The notes below the pieces were generated by a model. That model saw only the letters and a list, made by a program, of their open reading frames with translations, made no database searches and was not told the origin of the DNA. From Ovis canadensis (lineage: Eukaryota > Chordata > Mammalia > Artiodactyla > Bovidae), in assembly GCF_042477335.2 (NCBI RefSeq), contig NC_091247.1:13493001-13557000 (forward strand): a stretch of 64,000 nucleotides of DNA, written 5' to 3'. How positions within the stretch are numbered: the stretch's first letter is position 1; each line of letters opens with the position of its first letter. The translations under genes and the position numbers were made by a program. This document shows positions 44,101-49,680 of the stretch, piece after piece.

Positions 44101-47100
44101 GAGGGCAGCAACAGGCATGAGGAGCTCAAGAAGTCACCTCGGGATGCTGGGATCAGAGGGCACGACCCTCTGGTTTAGGTCTCCTCACGTCACAGAATCA
44201 TGCAAATAGTTTTGCTTAAGCCCTGGAAACTCCCCATGGCCCCACAATAGCATCTCTGTGGCCCCTGCAGGGTGTAAAAGGAAGGAACCGATTGGAAGAA
44301 GTCTGGACAAAGAGACCTTATCGGACCAACACAGGCAAACAGGCAGGTTCAGGGGGAACCCAAGGCAGGGGCCTGGTAGGACCCACCTCCCCCTCCCATA
44401 GCCACAGGCCCAGGTACGCCAAGGAGCTCTGGGTCAGCCCTGCAGCAGGTTCGGAGATCCTGAACTTATCTCTCCCTCCTATTCAGAACAGTCTGCTGTT
44501 CTGCCATGCCTCCCACTGCCCAGCTCCCAACCCTGGTGTGCAGATCATTCTAGCACTTGGCTGGTACAGGAACTGAGGCCCAGCCCTTTCTGGGCTGTTT
44601 CCCCATCCCTCTGCCAGTAGGGATCCCAAACCCAACTCAAGAAGTCCTTCCAGTTGTTCCTGGGGCAGCCCATCTCGCAACCCCAAAGCCAAAAGCTCTG
44701 TTCCTCCCTGACCCAGGCTGCAGTTCCTCCCAAGTAAATTCCCTTCTAATCTACCCGACCCAGCCCACTGTGCATGCACCAGAAAGTCTCCCTAAACATT
44801 CATACTCCACTCTCCCTGGCCCCAGGTCCCAACCCAACCTGCTCTGCTCCACCACAAGCCTCCAAGAGAAAGGGCTTTCCTGGGCTTTCTCCCCTCTCCC
44901 AGAGGCCGTGCGCACAGCTGAGACTCAACCCCAGGTCCGGGAGAGATCCAGCCATCCAGGAAATCCAGATGCTGTGGCCAGAGCTTAACAAATGTTTGTG
45001 GAATTTAAAATGAAGTGAGGAGACCGGCTACTCCAAGCTTGGTCAAAGAGACTCTCTCATCTCCCTATCCACTTCCCTCAACTCCCACCCCCAAACACAC
45101 ACACAGCTGGTTCTGAAGTCTTGCCTGAGAGCTTCCTGCCAGGGGCCCAGCAGCAGCAGAGCCATGCCCCCCAGGCTCAGAAGCTCCTGCCCAGGGCATC
45201 CCTCTCCTGCCAGGAGAGGCCCCTCCCCCCTGGACCGGCTGCCCAGCTTTCCCTCCCTCCTCCTCCTCCAAGATCTTTCCATAAACACCAGTGGCCCCAG
45301 GGCAGGAAAAGTCCCCCCTCAACAAGGACTGCAGCTGTCGCTGGGGGCCCCAGGGCGTCAGGGTGGGCAAAGAGAATGGGTGTCACTTTCCACCCTCTTC
45401 CAAGCTGACCACAGCTGGACTGTCATGACAGGCCGGAAGTCAGGCCTCTTGCTGACCCTCCAACCTTGTGTATCCACCTCACTTATCTGCTCCTGGGGAT
45501 GGGTGACCCCCCGACCCCCACCCCCCGCCACCACCACAGATGAGGAGGCTCGTCCAAGCCCCACTGCTTCAAAGTCGCAAGAGGCAAGACTTGAACTTGC
45601 TTCCCTTCCCCTCCTTTCCTCCTCCTGGAGGTGCCCAGGCCAGGATTTGGGGAAGGGATACAGGGAGGGCGAGTCTCCTTGCTTCACAGGCTGGGGATGA
45701 CCCCAGGTGAGGCAGGTCTGTTACCTTTCCTTCAAGGTGGACCTGAAAATCCTGAATGAATGAAACCAGGACTCCAGAGGAATCACCATCCGCTGCCACA
45801 CTAGAGCGCTGGGAACTAGTCACAAAGGAAGGCTTTCCTTCAGTCTAACTTAAATCCCACATGCTTTCATGTGTCCAGTGAAGGACATGGTGTACCATAA
45901 ACCATCCAGAGAGAGACCTGGGGAGATGCCGACACCGAGTATAAAGTGTCTGGAGTCCCCACACCCAGCACAGGGCCGAGCACCAAGCAGGTGCTGGATG
46001 AAGATACATGGAAGAGTGCCTGCTCTTCACAGCGTGTCCTTGGGCAGATACCTTGTGTCTGTGGGCCTCATTTTTCAGTGTTTTCCAGGAAGGAGAGGGG
46101 ACAGACGGGCTCTAAGGAAACCTCCCTCTCTTTCTCTCTCCTTCTCAACTCTGGATAAAGCCAGCTTATCTCCAAACACCTCGATTCCTTGCATCAACAT
46201 GATCCCCGCCCCCCATCAGCAGAGAACTGGGCAGCTTGCTCTGAGTCTTTAAGCCACCCCAGAGGTGGGGCTGATCAGCAAGCTCATAGCACACACATTC
46301 CCACCAATGAGGACAGTCTGGGGCCGCCTGGTTTCAGAACTTTCTGAGGATTCAGCAAGGAAGCGTTCCCCAGCCCAGAAGTCAGGATTCCAGGCAGAGT
46401 GAGGGAACACCAAGTTCTCAGGAGGCAGAGGCACCAGGCAGCAAGAGGGCCCATTAAAGAGGCTGTACTGAAATTCCATAAGAATAATATTTAGAGAAGT
46501 TCCAGGGAGTTGGCAGCCAAAGAGAAAGAAAGAGCCCTGAGCAGCCCAGACATGGGCCCCAACCCCTACATGCAGCGAGGGCAGCAGCCAGTGGCCAGGG
46601 ACCACCGCACCAGGCCCCAGCGGCCGGAAGAGCCCAGCTGGAAAGGAAGCCCCCTCCCAACCCACAGCCCCAACTGGTGCTGCAGATAGGAGGAGGCAGG
46701 CTGCAGGAAGCCTGCCCCATGTGCCAGGGTTAGCTGGCCTCAGGCCGCTCCGCCTGGCACAGAGCTCCGGTTAGGTCATGCCCCGTCCCTAGCCAAGGAG
46801 AGAGCACTCAGCCAAGTCCAGGAGCTGGAAGGGATGAACTTGAGCATCGAGGATACCCCAGCACAGCCCTGTCCTCTGAGCCGGACTCCACCTCCCATCA
46901 CAAGAGAGGCAGAAGCAGCATCCTCCCCGCCACCTGCCCCCAGGTAAGCCCTCATCTCCTGGGGGATCAGCCTTTGCTGCCACTCTGGGGACTAGACACA
47001 GGGTTTGGCTTTTCAGGGCAGATGCCTCTCCTAAGGATGCCTCTCCACTTTGGACCTCAGTTCACCCAGAGACTTCGCGATGGGAAGGCAGCGAAGCCTT

Positions 47101-49477
47101 CAGCCCACCCCCAACCTGTCTTCCATCCTGTCTTGCAGCAGCCTCCTTCATGGTATCCCAGGCTCCAGTCTCACCTCCAAGTCATCCACTCCGTCTCACT
47201 CCCCTGCTCCCAGGGGGATATCCTGAGACCCAAGTCCCACTTCTCACTCTGCATCCAAAGGCCCATGTCCGCCAACACCTGCCTCTGTCCTATGGCTTCC
47301 TGTGCCTGTCCGCTCCCATCACGCAGACCTTTAGGCTTCTGCTCATACCCTGGCTTCTGCCTGGAAAAGCCCTTCCAGAGTTTGAGAGTAAAACCTCACC
47401 ATTTTACCTCCCACTCACCACCTCCTCTAGGGTCCAGGTCAAATGTCATCACCTCCAAGAAGCCTCCTGCAACTCCTCACCCCCGAGCCCCACACACCCC
47501 TGAGCTTCCCTCAGTCATGGCCATGACCCCCTTCATGGCAGTCTGTGGGCATTTCTGTCTCCTCCATCGGCCTGCGAGCTCCTCCCAGCTCAGCCTCCAG
47601 GCTCCAGCCAAGGCCTGGCAGAAAGCAATCCCCTGGGAGTGTTTGTGGCGTCAAAAACACAATTCTGTTTAAACACTTACAATATAAAGATAAGCAGAAA
47701 AGGCTAAAAGCAAAAGGGTACAACCATGGCTCACTAAGCACTGGTGAACAGACACAGGAGGACAGGAAAGGTGAGCCTTGGGGCCCTGGGGGCCTGGATG
47801 GGGCTGAATGGGGCCTCAGAGGAACTGCTGGGCTGGTCTAGGGGCTAACGCAACAGGCCAGTAGGATGGCGTGGTCAGCCCTGCCTCTGCTACCGGGTCA
47901 GCTCTGCCTCTGATGTCTGCGGACTCAAATGGCTCACCCCTCTCTGGGCCTCAGAGTTCCCTTCTGTAGAATGGGACTAACGTCTCCCTGGCAGGGCTGC
48001 TATGAACAACAACAACAGAGATGCCCACAGCTAGGTTTTGTAAACTGTAAAGTGCTGGCCCCAGGAGTCTTCTTCCTCGTCTTCCGATAAACTAGACCTC
48101 TACACATGCCCAAACTCTTGCCTAAAGCACCCTTTCCTTGGCTTCCCCAAATGCCCGGCACTCAAACCCCCTCCTCCAGGAAGCCTGGTCTGATTCCCAG
48201 TCCACAGAGATGTTCTTCCCCTCTCCTCTGAGTATGGAATTCTTTCTCCTCTGAGCATCACAACAGAAGGCTCAGATCACTCCCCATCCCCTCCTGCCCC
48301 TATTTTGCAGATGAGAAATGGAGACCCTGGGGAGGTTTCACATAGTTTGGTGAAGCTCTGTCCAGACCTTGCATGTGCGTGTGTGTGTGTGTGTGCGTGC
48401 GCACACACACACACACACACACACAGAAACTGCGTGGGGAGGGAGGCTATGGGAAGGAAGAGCTGCATTCCTCCACCTGGAACCTCGCACATGCATGGTG
48501 TCAGGCAGGGGAATTCTCCAGGATCAGACTTTCCCGGTCATCTTTGGGGTGAAGAAACCGGGTCCATTGGCAGGGAGAGATGAGGGCAGGGAGGACTCTG
48601 CAGAAAGACGCTGCAAAACGCCTAGAAAGTTCCAGCCCTGAGTCCACCGTGTTCTGGGTGAGCTTGAGGGTGCTATGGCCCCAACCTGAGCCTCCCTTAA
48701 CTCATCGGGCAGTGGGGGCCTCCCCGGTGAAGATTCAGTCTCCAGAGGAAGCAGCTCAGCCCTGTACGTGTGTTTCCCCCTCCGCTCTCTCCGGAATGGC
48801 GGGTGTACCCGGGGTCCTCAGCCAGGGAGATCGTCTCCTCTGGGGCTGGGAATCTGGACAGGTCCTGGAAAGTTAGAGGCTAAAAGAAAACGCGCCAGCC
48901 TGCTTTCCCCTGGCGCCTGCGGCTTCCTCCGAAAGGGGCCCGCAGGGGAAAAAGCGAGGATTGTTGGGGGCCGAGTCGGCTAGGACCGCTGGGGTCCCAG
49001 AACAGGTGAGGGGGCCTGGAGAGACGCGGTCCCTTTTCCCAACGCCGTCCAAGATCCCAGTCTGCCCTTTGCCCCGCAAAAAGAACCCCGTGGGGACCTA
49101 GCCCAGGCCACATCCCCGGGGGTCTGCAGAGAGCCCCCATCCCACCGACAGACAGCCCCCTCCCCCCTCCCAGGCACTTCGAGCTGAAAGGGGAAGCTGG
49201 GCGGGCGGGAGGGGAGAGGGGGGTGTGGGGTGCCGGGCCAGGGACGCAGGACCGGGGCTCTTCGGGGACAGGAAAGAGGCTGCCTACCTGGCGCGGGCGC
49301 CCCGGGGTCCGCTGAGAAGACGGGGGATGGCGACAGCAGCAGGAGAAGCAGCGGGAATCGGAGCGAGATACTCTGCCCTGCGAAGGGAGAGAGTTGAAGG
49401 GCTGAGCCTGACATTCAAAGCCCCGTGGGGAGGCCACAGAGGAAAATGGTGGCACCGGGGCCGGACTTACGGCTCAT
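25750..49477 (-). CDS. PTGS1: Prostaglandin G/H synthase 1 (cyclooxygenase-1), 11 coding exons
   Basis: This enzyme turns arachidonate into PGG2 (cyclooxygenase) and then PGH2 (peroxidase), the first committed step of prostanoid synthesis, on the lumenal face of ER and nuclear membranes. Coding exons, 5' to 3': 49477-49471, 49377-49288, 42909-42793, 42364-42224, 41867-41724, 39135-38954, 38842-38759, 36840-36594, 34245-33959, 27839-27692, 26105-25750. They sum to 1803 nt, giving 600 residues plus stop, the usual COX-1 length. All ten introns are GT-AG with matching phase. Order of parts: signal peptide (about 1-24), EGF-like domain (about 32-70), membrane-binding helices (about 73-117), haem peroxidase-type catalytic domain, C-terminal PTEL ER-retention signal. 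Arg120, Gln203, His207, Tyr385, His388, Ser530 and glycosylation sites Asn68, Asn144 and Asn410 are all present. Ile523 and Ile434 mark COX-1 rather than COX-2. The gene looks intact. Confidence 0.98.
26731..26882. repeat. (TA/TACA)n microsatellite
   Basis: Alternating TATATA, ACATATG and ACACACAT units in PTGS1 intron 10. Confidence 0.8.
27024..27228 (+). mobile_element. Ruminant SINE
   Basis: GAGTCCCTGGTGGCTCAGAG to GAGCGACTTCACTTCACTTC. The A-box part is partly deleted (GTCTGCCTGGAATTGATTCC). Confidence 0.82.
27290..27570 (+). repeat. L2 fragment
   Basis: CTTGCTCCAGCCACACCTAG, CTAGAAAGCTCTTCCCTCTC and CATCCTTCAAACCCAGGTGA follow the L2 3' region. Confidence 0.55.
27692..27839 (-). CDS. 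PTGS1: PTGS1 exon 10
   Basis: 148 nt opening with Ile434, which is Val in COX-2 and helps set NSAID selectivity, and running to SFQELT. It is separated from exon 9 by the repeat-filled 6.1-kb intron 9. Confidence 0.97.
28008..28133 (-). mobile_element. Bov-tA type SINE
   Basis: Antisense: TTTTTGGCCACATGGAGTGG to CTTAACCATGGAAGTCCC. Confidence 0.72.
28563..28790 (+). mobile_element. Ruminant SINE
   Basis: GGGGCTTGCCAGGTGGTGCC to CTGAAGCGACTCAGCAGG. CTGAGGAACCT before and CTGAAGAACCT after are a likely target-site duplication. Confidence 0.82.
29053..29290 (-). mobile_element. Dimeric Bov-A SINE
   Basis: Antisense: two monomers (TCAGTCGTGTCTGACTCTGT, then TCTTAGCGATCCCATGGACT) joined by TGCATGAAAGTGAAAAG. 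Confidence 0.82.
29448..29792 (+). mobile_element. Bov-tA SINE interrupted by another SINE
   Basis: AGAATTCCCTGATGGTCCAG to AAGATTCCACAGCCATGC, then AACACAGCCCAAAAG and an A tail after the nested SINE at 29541-29757. Confidence 0.8.
29541..29757 (-). mobile_element. Bov-A SINE nested in a Bov-tA SINE
   Basis: Antisense: AAGTCACTTCAGTCCTGTCT to GTACTACCTGAGAAGCC. It splits the body of the SINE around it. Confidence 0.82.
30012..30385 (+). mobile_element. Solitary MaLR LTR (MLT1-type), fossil
   Basis: An ancient ERVL-MaLR solo LTR: the order TGTGTCCCCAAAAGATACGT, GTGGGCCCTAATCCAACAAC and ATTTCTAGCCTCCAGAACTA matches MLT1-type LTRs. It has no coding part and predates the ruminants, perhaps by many tens of millions of years. 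Confidence 0.75.
30545..30965 (+). mobile_element. Ruminant SINE interrupted by another SINE
   Basis: GGCTCAGATGGTAAAGAATC to GGCGGGCTACAGCCCA, resuming with TCCCTAGGGTCACACAGAGT to AACTAATGATTTCACTTC. Confidence 0.8.
30700..30909 (-). mobile_element. Bov-A SINE nested in a SINE
   Basis: Antisense: CTCAGTCATGTCAGACTCTT to GCTAAGCCACCAGGGAAACC, inside the Bov-A part of the outer SINE. Confidence 0.82.
31430..31585 (+). repeat. MIR fragment
   Basis: GCAAATTACTTATGCTAAGT, CTCCTATGCAAAAATGAGGA and GCAGTTATCACAGTGTTGG are a diverged MIR. Confidence 0.45.
32094..32240 (+). mobile_element. Bov-tA SINE inside the MaLR LTR
   Basis: CCTGCCTAGTGGTCCAGTGG, a B-box-like GGTTCTATCCCTGG, and an A-rich tail. 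Confidence 0.8.
32250..32570 (+). mobile_element. Long tRNA-derived ruminant SINE inside the MaLR LTR
   Basis: GGACTTTCCTGGTCAGGGGG, GGGTTCGATCCTGGGTCTGG, the long body (CTACTGAGCCTGTTCCCTGG, GAGAAGCCACCACAGCGAGA) and an A-rich tail. It follows directly after the shorter SINE. Confidence 0.82.
32950..33320 (+). repeat. L2 fragment
   Basis: GACTCCTGGGCCTTTGCTAT, CCTGGGAGACCCCTATCCAT, CCTGCTCAACTATCACTTCC: the L2 3' region. Its tail may continue at about 33750-33860 (TTCACCACTGTATCTCCAGT, GAATGAATGAAAG) beyond two SINEs. Confidence 0.6.
33326..33520 (-). mobile_element. Bov-A SINE
   Basis: Antisense. CTTTCTAGGGTA before and CCTTCTAGGGTA after are a likely target-site duplication. Confidence 0.82.
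33538..33725 (-). mobile_element. Bov-A SINE
   Basis: Antisense: GTTAGTCACTCCGCTGTGAT to ATTTGAGCCACTAAGGTGGC. It lies 240 bp from exon 9. Confidence 0.8.
33959..34245 (-). CDS. PTGS1: PTGS1 exon 9 (Tyr385, His388)
   Basis: 287 nt, the second largest coding exon after the last one. LYHWHP carries the radical-forming Tyr385 and the proximal haem ligand His388. The sequon Asn410-Thr-Ser is present. The donor GTGAGC follows Arg433. Confidence 0.97.
34926..35370 (+). repeat. MIR split by a SINE
   Basis: GGTCTAAACCTTGACGTCAC, ATTCCTTATCTGTAAAATGT, then after the SINE ACTGCCTGGCACAGGGCCTG. Confidence 0.65.
35082..35274 (+). mobile_element. Bov-tA SINE with TSD inside MIR
   Basis: GGGACTTCCTTGGCAGGCCA to an A-rich tail. 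The direct repeat ACATCAGTATA flanks it at 35071-35081 and 35275-35285. Confidence 0.88.
35475..35640 (+). repeat. MIR fragment
   Basis: TGGCAGCCAGATCTGGTTCA, CTCTGCATCCTAACTTTCAT and GTTGGGGAGGGTTGAATGAA in MIR order. Confidence 0.6.
36309..36436 (+). mobile_element. Bov-tA SINE with 20-A tail
   Basis: CCCATCAGCTCAGTGGCGAA, GGGTTCAATCCCTGGTCTGG, then a near-pure A run. The intact tail suggests recent insertion. Confidence 0.85.
36594..36840 (-). CDS. PTGS1: PTGS1 exon 8
   Basis: 247 nt from MLNGEVYPP to LILI. It encodes catalytic-domain helices including the REHNRVC segment conserved in haem peroxidases of this family. Confidence 0.97.
37010..37780 (+). repeat. L2 element split by a DNA transposon
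   Basis: CCACCATGCTCTTCCAAGCC, AGGAAGCCTTCCCCAGCCTC, CTATCACAGGTGTAATTAAT and GGACCTACTATACGCCAGAT follow the L2 3' region. Confidence 0.6.
37140..37332. mobile_element. Nonautonomous hAT-type DNA transposon with 8-bp TSD
   Basis: Ends GAGGGGTCCCCAACCT and, inverted, CAAGGGTCCCCTACCT form a 16-bp terminal inverted repeat. CTTTAAAA occurs directly outside both ends (37132-37139 and 37333-37340). An 8-bp duplication is the hAT signature. It resembles mammalian MER-type elements, but I cannot name the subfamily. Confidence 0.82.
37800..38275. mobile_element. hAT-like nonautonomous DNA transposon
   Basis: CACTAGCCACGTGCAGCTAC, AATTGAGATGTGCTGTAAGA, TTGATTACATGTTGAAATGA and TTTTAATGTGGCCACTAGAA match a common ancient mammalian DNA transposon. 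I am unsure of its name. Confidence 0.6.
38759..38842 (-). CDS. PTGS1: PTGS1 exon 7
   Basis: 84 nt, exactly 28 codons, in phase 0 on both sides ([10 protein letters not shown] through DGKLKYQ). Skipping it would keep the reading frame. The acceptor is CTTTAG and the donor GTAGCA. Confidence 0.96.
38843..38953 (-). other. PTGS1: PTGS1 intron 6 (111 nt)
   Basis: Short GT-AG intron (GTGAGT to CTTTAG) with no repeat. Confidence 0.9.
38954..39135 (-). CDS. PTGS1: PTGS1 exon 6 (distal haem pocket)
   Basis: 182 nt. The motif [10 protein letters not shown] supplies Gln203 and His207 of the peroxidase distal site. The donor GTGAGT follows an intact Gly codon, and intron 6 is only 111 nt. Confidence 0.97.
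39320..39575 (+). mobile_element. L1 3' UTR fragment
   Basis: GGGAAGTTGCTATATAACAC, then CAATGCAACATTGTAAAGAA and TTCTCCAATTAAGAAG: artiodactyl L1 3' end. It is the same family as the copy at 15300. Confidence 0.7.
39790..39960 (+). repeat. MIR fragment
   Basis: CATTCCATCTTTCTGAGCCT, CAATTTCTTCATCTATAAAA and GGGCAAATGATATCTCTCTT are MIR core sequence. Confidence 0.65.
39965..40185. mobile_element. hAT (Charlie-like) nonautonomous element
   Basis: AGTCCAAATAGTCAATATTT, GAGGCTTTGTTGACGTATGG, TTTGCAAAATAGGGGGTGGG and TTTGGCCTTCAGGCTGGAGT follow a common mammalian hAT MITE-like repeat. Confidence 0.55.
40187..40440 (+). mobile_element. Dimeric Bov-A SINE with (CAG)n tail
   Basis: Two monomers (TCCAGTACTCTTGCCTGGAA, then TCCAGTATTCCTGCCTGGAG) and a tail of five AGC units. 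Same architecture as the copy at 24504. Confidence 0.85.
40756..40887 (+). mobile_element. Short BovB 3' fragment
   Basis: CGCCTCAATGGACATGAGTT to GACTGAGCAACTAACAACA. Confidence 0.75.
41724..41867 (-). CDS. PTGS1: PTGS1 exon 5 (Arg120, Asn144)
   Basis: 144 nt opening with Val119-Arg120. Arg120 pairs with the substrate carboxylate and with acidic NSAIDs. The exon also carries the sequon Asn144-Val-Ser and the start of the catalytic domain. Confidence 0.97.
41868..42223 (-). other. PTGS1: PTGS1 intron 4 (356 nt) with SINE
   Basis: GTGGGT to CTCTGCAG. A Bov-tA type SINE at 41955-42078 takes up about a third of it. Confidence 0.88.
41955..42078 (-). mobile_element. Bov-tA SINE
   Basis: Antisense: AGCTACCCTGCACAGCAGCT to TTGGACGGTCAGGGAATTCC. 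It is the last ruminant-specific repeat before the 10.5-kb block without one. Confidence 0.82.
42224..42364 (-). CDS. PTGS1: PTGS1 exon 4 (membrane-binding helices)
   Basis: 141 nt encoding the amphipathic helices that insert into one leaflet of the ER membrane and form the mouth of the fatty-acid channel ([15 protein letters not shown], then [12 protein letters not shown]). It ends in the codon split just before Arg120. Confidence 0.97.
42365..42792 (-). other. PTGS1: PTGS1 intron 3 (428 nt)
   Basis: GTGAGC to CCCCCACAG. Purine-rich on the plus strand, with no repeat recognised. Confidence 0.88.
42793..42909 (-). CDS. PTGS1: PTGS1 exon 3 (EGF-like domain)
   Basis: 117 nt encoding the cysteine-rich EGF-like module ([12 protein letters not shown] and [13 protein letters not shown]) used for dimer contacts. 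It includes the glycosylation sequon Asn68-Cys-Thr. The exon is a phase-matched single module, as in all vertebrate COX genes. Confidence 0.97.
47880..48060 (+). repeat. MIR fragment
   Basis: CTGGGCCTCAGAGTTCCCTT, CTGTAGAATGGGACTAACGT and TTTTGTAAACTGTAAAGTGC are MIR sequence. Confidence 0.6.
48375..48426. repeat. (GT)n-(CA)n palindrome
   Basis: A GT run ends in GTGCGTGC and turns at 48400/48401 into a CA run. The two 26-nt arms are inverted repeats with about three mismatches. Alternating purine-pyrimidine throughout, with CG steps at the centre. Confidence 0.85.
49288..49377 (-). CDS. PTGS1: PTGS1 exon 2 (signal peptide)
   Basis: 90 nt encoding the leucine-rich hydrophobic signal peptide (a run of six Leu) and the mature N-terminus, ending with PGAPAP. 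The acceptor is CTTCGCAG and the donor GTAGGC. It lies only 93 nt after exon 1 and 6.4 kb before exon 3. Confidence 0.95.
49378..49470 (-). other. PTGS1: PTGS1 intron 1 (93 nt), COX-3-type retention region
   Basis: The intron runs from GTAAGT to CTTCGCAG and is 93 nt, a multiple of three. Read on from the COX-1 ATG, it meets an in-frame TGA at 49417-49415 after 20 codons. An ATG in the same frame follows at once (49414-49412), and its reading frame runs through the acceptor into exon 2. Confidence 0.85.
49471..49477 (-). CDS. PTGS1: PTGS1 coding exon 1 (Met-Ser-, phase split in Arg3)
   Basis: The coding part is only ATGAGCC, followed by the donor GTAAGT. The ATG has A at -3, a good context. 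Such a tiny first coding exon before a separate signal-peptide exon is typical of COX-1 and absent from COX-2. The 5' UTR continues upward from 49478; its start cannot be fixed from sequence. Confidence 0.93.
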
Positions 49478-49680
49478 GGTGCAGGGTGGCCGTTGCGTGC
49501 TGGAGACCGACTCAGGCTCCTGGAGTGCGTCTCTAACTCTGCCCGGGAGCTCCGGCCCCTCGGGCCCGCCCCCTCCCTACCCATTCCCTGGCTCCACCTC
49601 TCCAGCCAGCTGTCACCTCCGCCGCCTCCCACTTACTTCCTTGGCTCTGCCTCCAGCCAAGACATTTTATTAATTATTCT
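49478..49680 (-). promoter_or_regulatory. PTGS1: PTGS1 5' UTR and TATA-less GC-rich promoter
   Basis: Just above the ATG the sequence is GC-rich, with a GC box (CCCGCCCCCT on the plus strand, 49565-49574) of the Sp1 type. No TATA box lies at a suitable distance; the nearest AT-rich stretch is about 190 bp above the ATG. This fits the known constitutive, Sp1-driven, TATA-less COX-1 promoter. The transcription start is not visible. Confidence 0.65.

Larger units (their letters stand above)
42910..49287 (-). other. PTGS1: PTGS1 intron 2 (6.4 kb)
   Basis: It has no ruminant-specific insertion. It holds ancient fragments (L2-like at about 47110-47560, MIR at 47880-48060) and the GT/CA palindrome at 48375-48426. 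42910-47100 shows no feature I can name despite many open frames, which have no domain and look like chance in GC-rich DNA. Confidence 0.75.
48870..49600. promoter_or_regulatory. CpG-rich segment over PTGS1 exons 1-2 and start of intron 2
   Basis: By eye, CpG dinucleotides are much denser here than in the flanks, with runs such as GGGCGGGCGGGAGG near 49200 and GGCGCGGGCGCCCC near 49291. It probably is the CpG island of the gene. I did not compute an observed/expected ratio. Confidence 0.5.

Noticed and set aside
46974-47672. Open frame of 232 codons on the plus strand in PTGS1 intron 2
   Set aside because: It overlaps L2-like sequence and GC-rich DNA that is open in several frames. It has no recognisable domain.
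49660-49680. AT-rich stretch as a TATA box for PTGS1
   Set aside because: It is about 190 bp above the ATG and next to no plausible start site. COX-1 promoters are known to lack TATA boxes.
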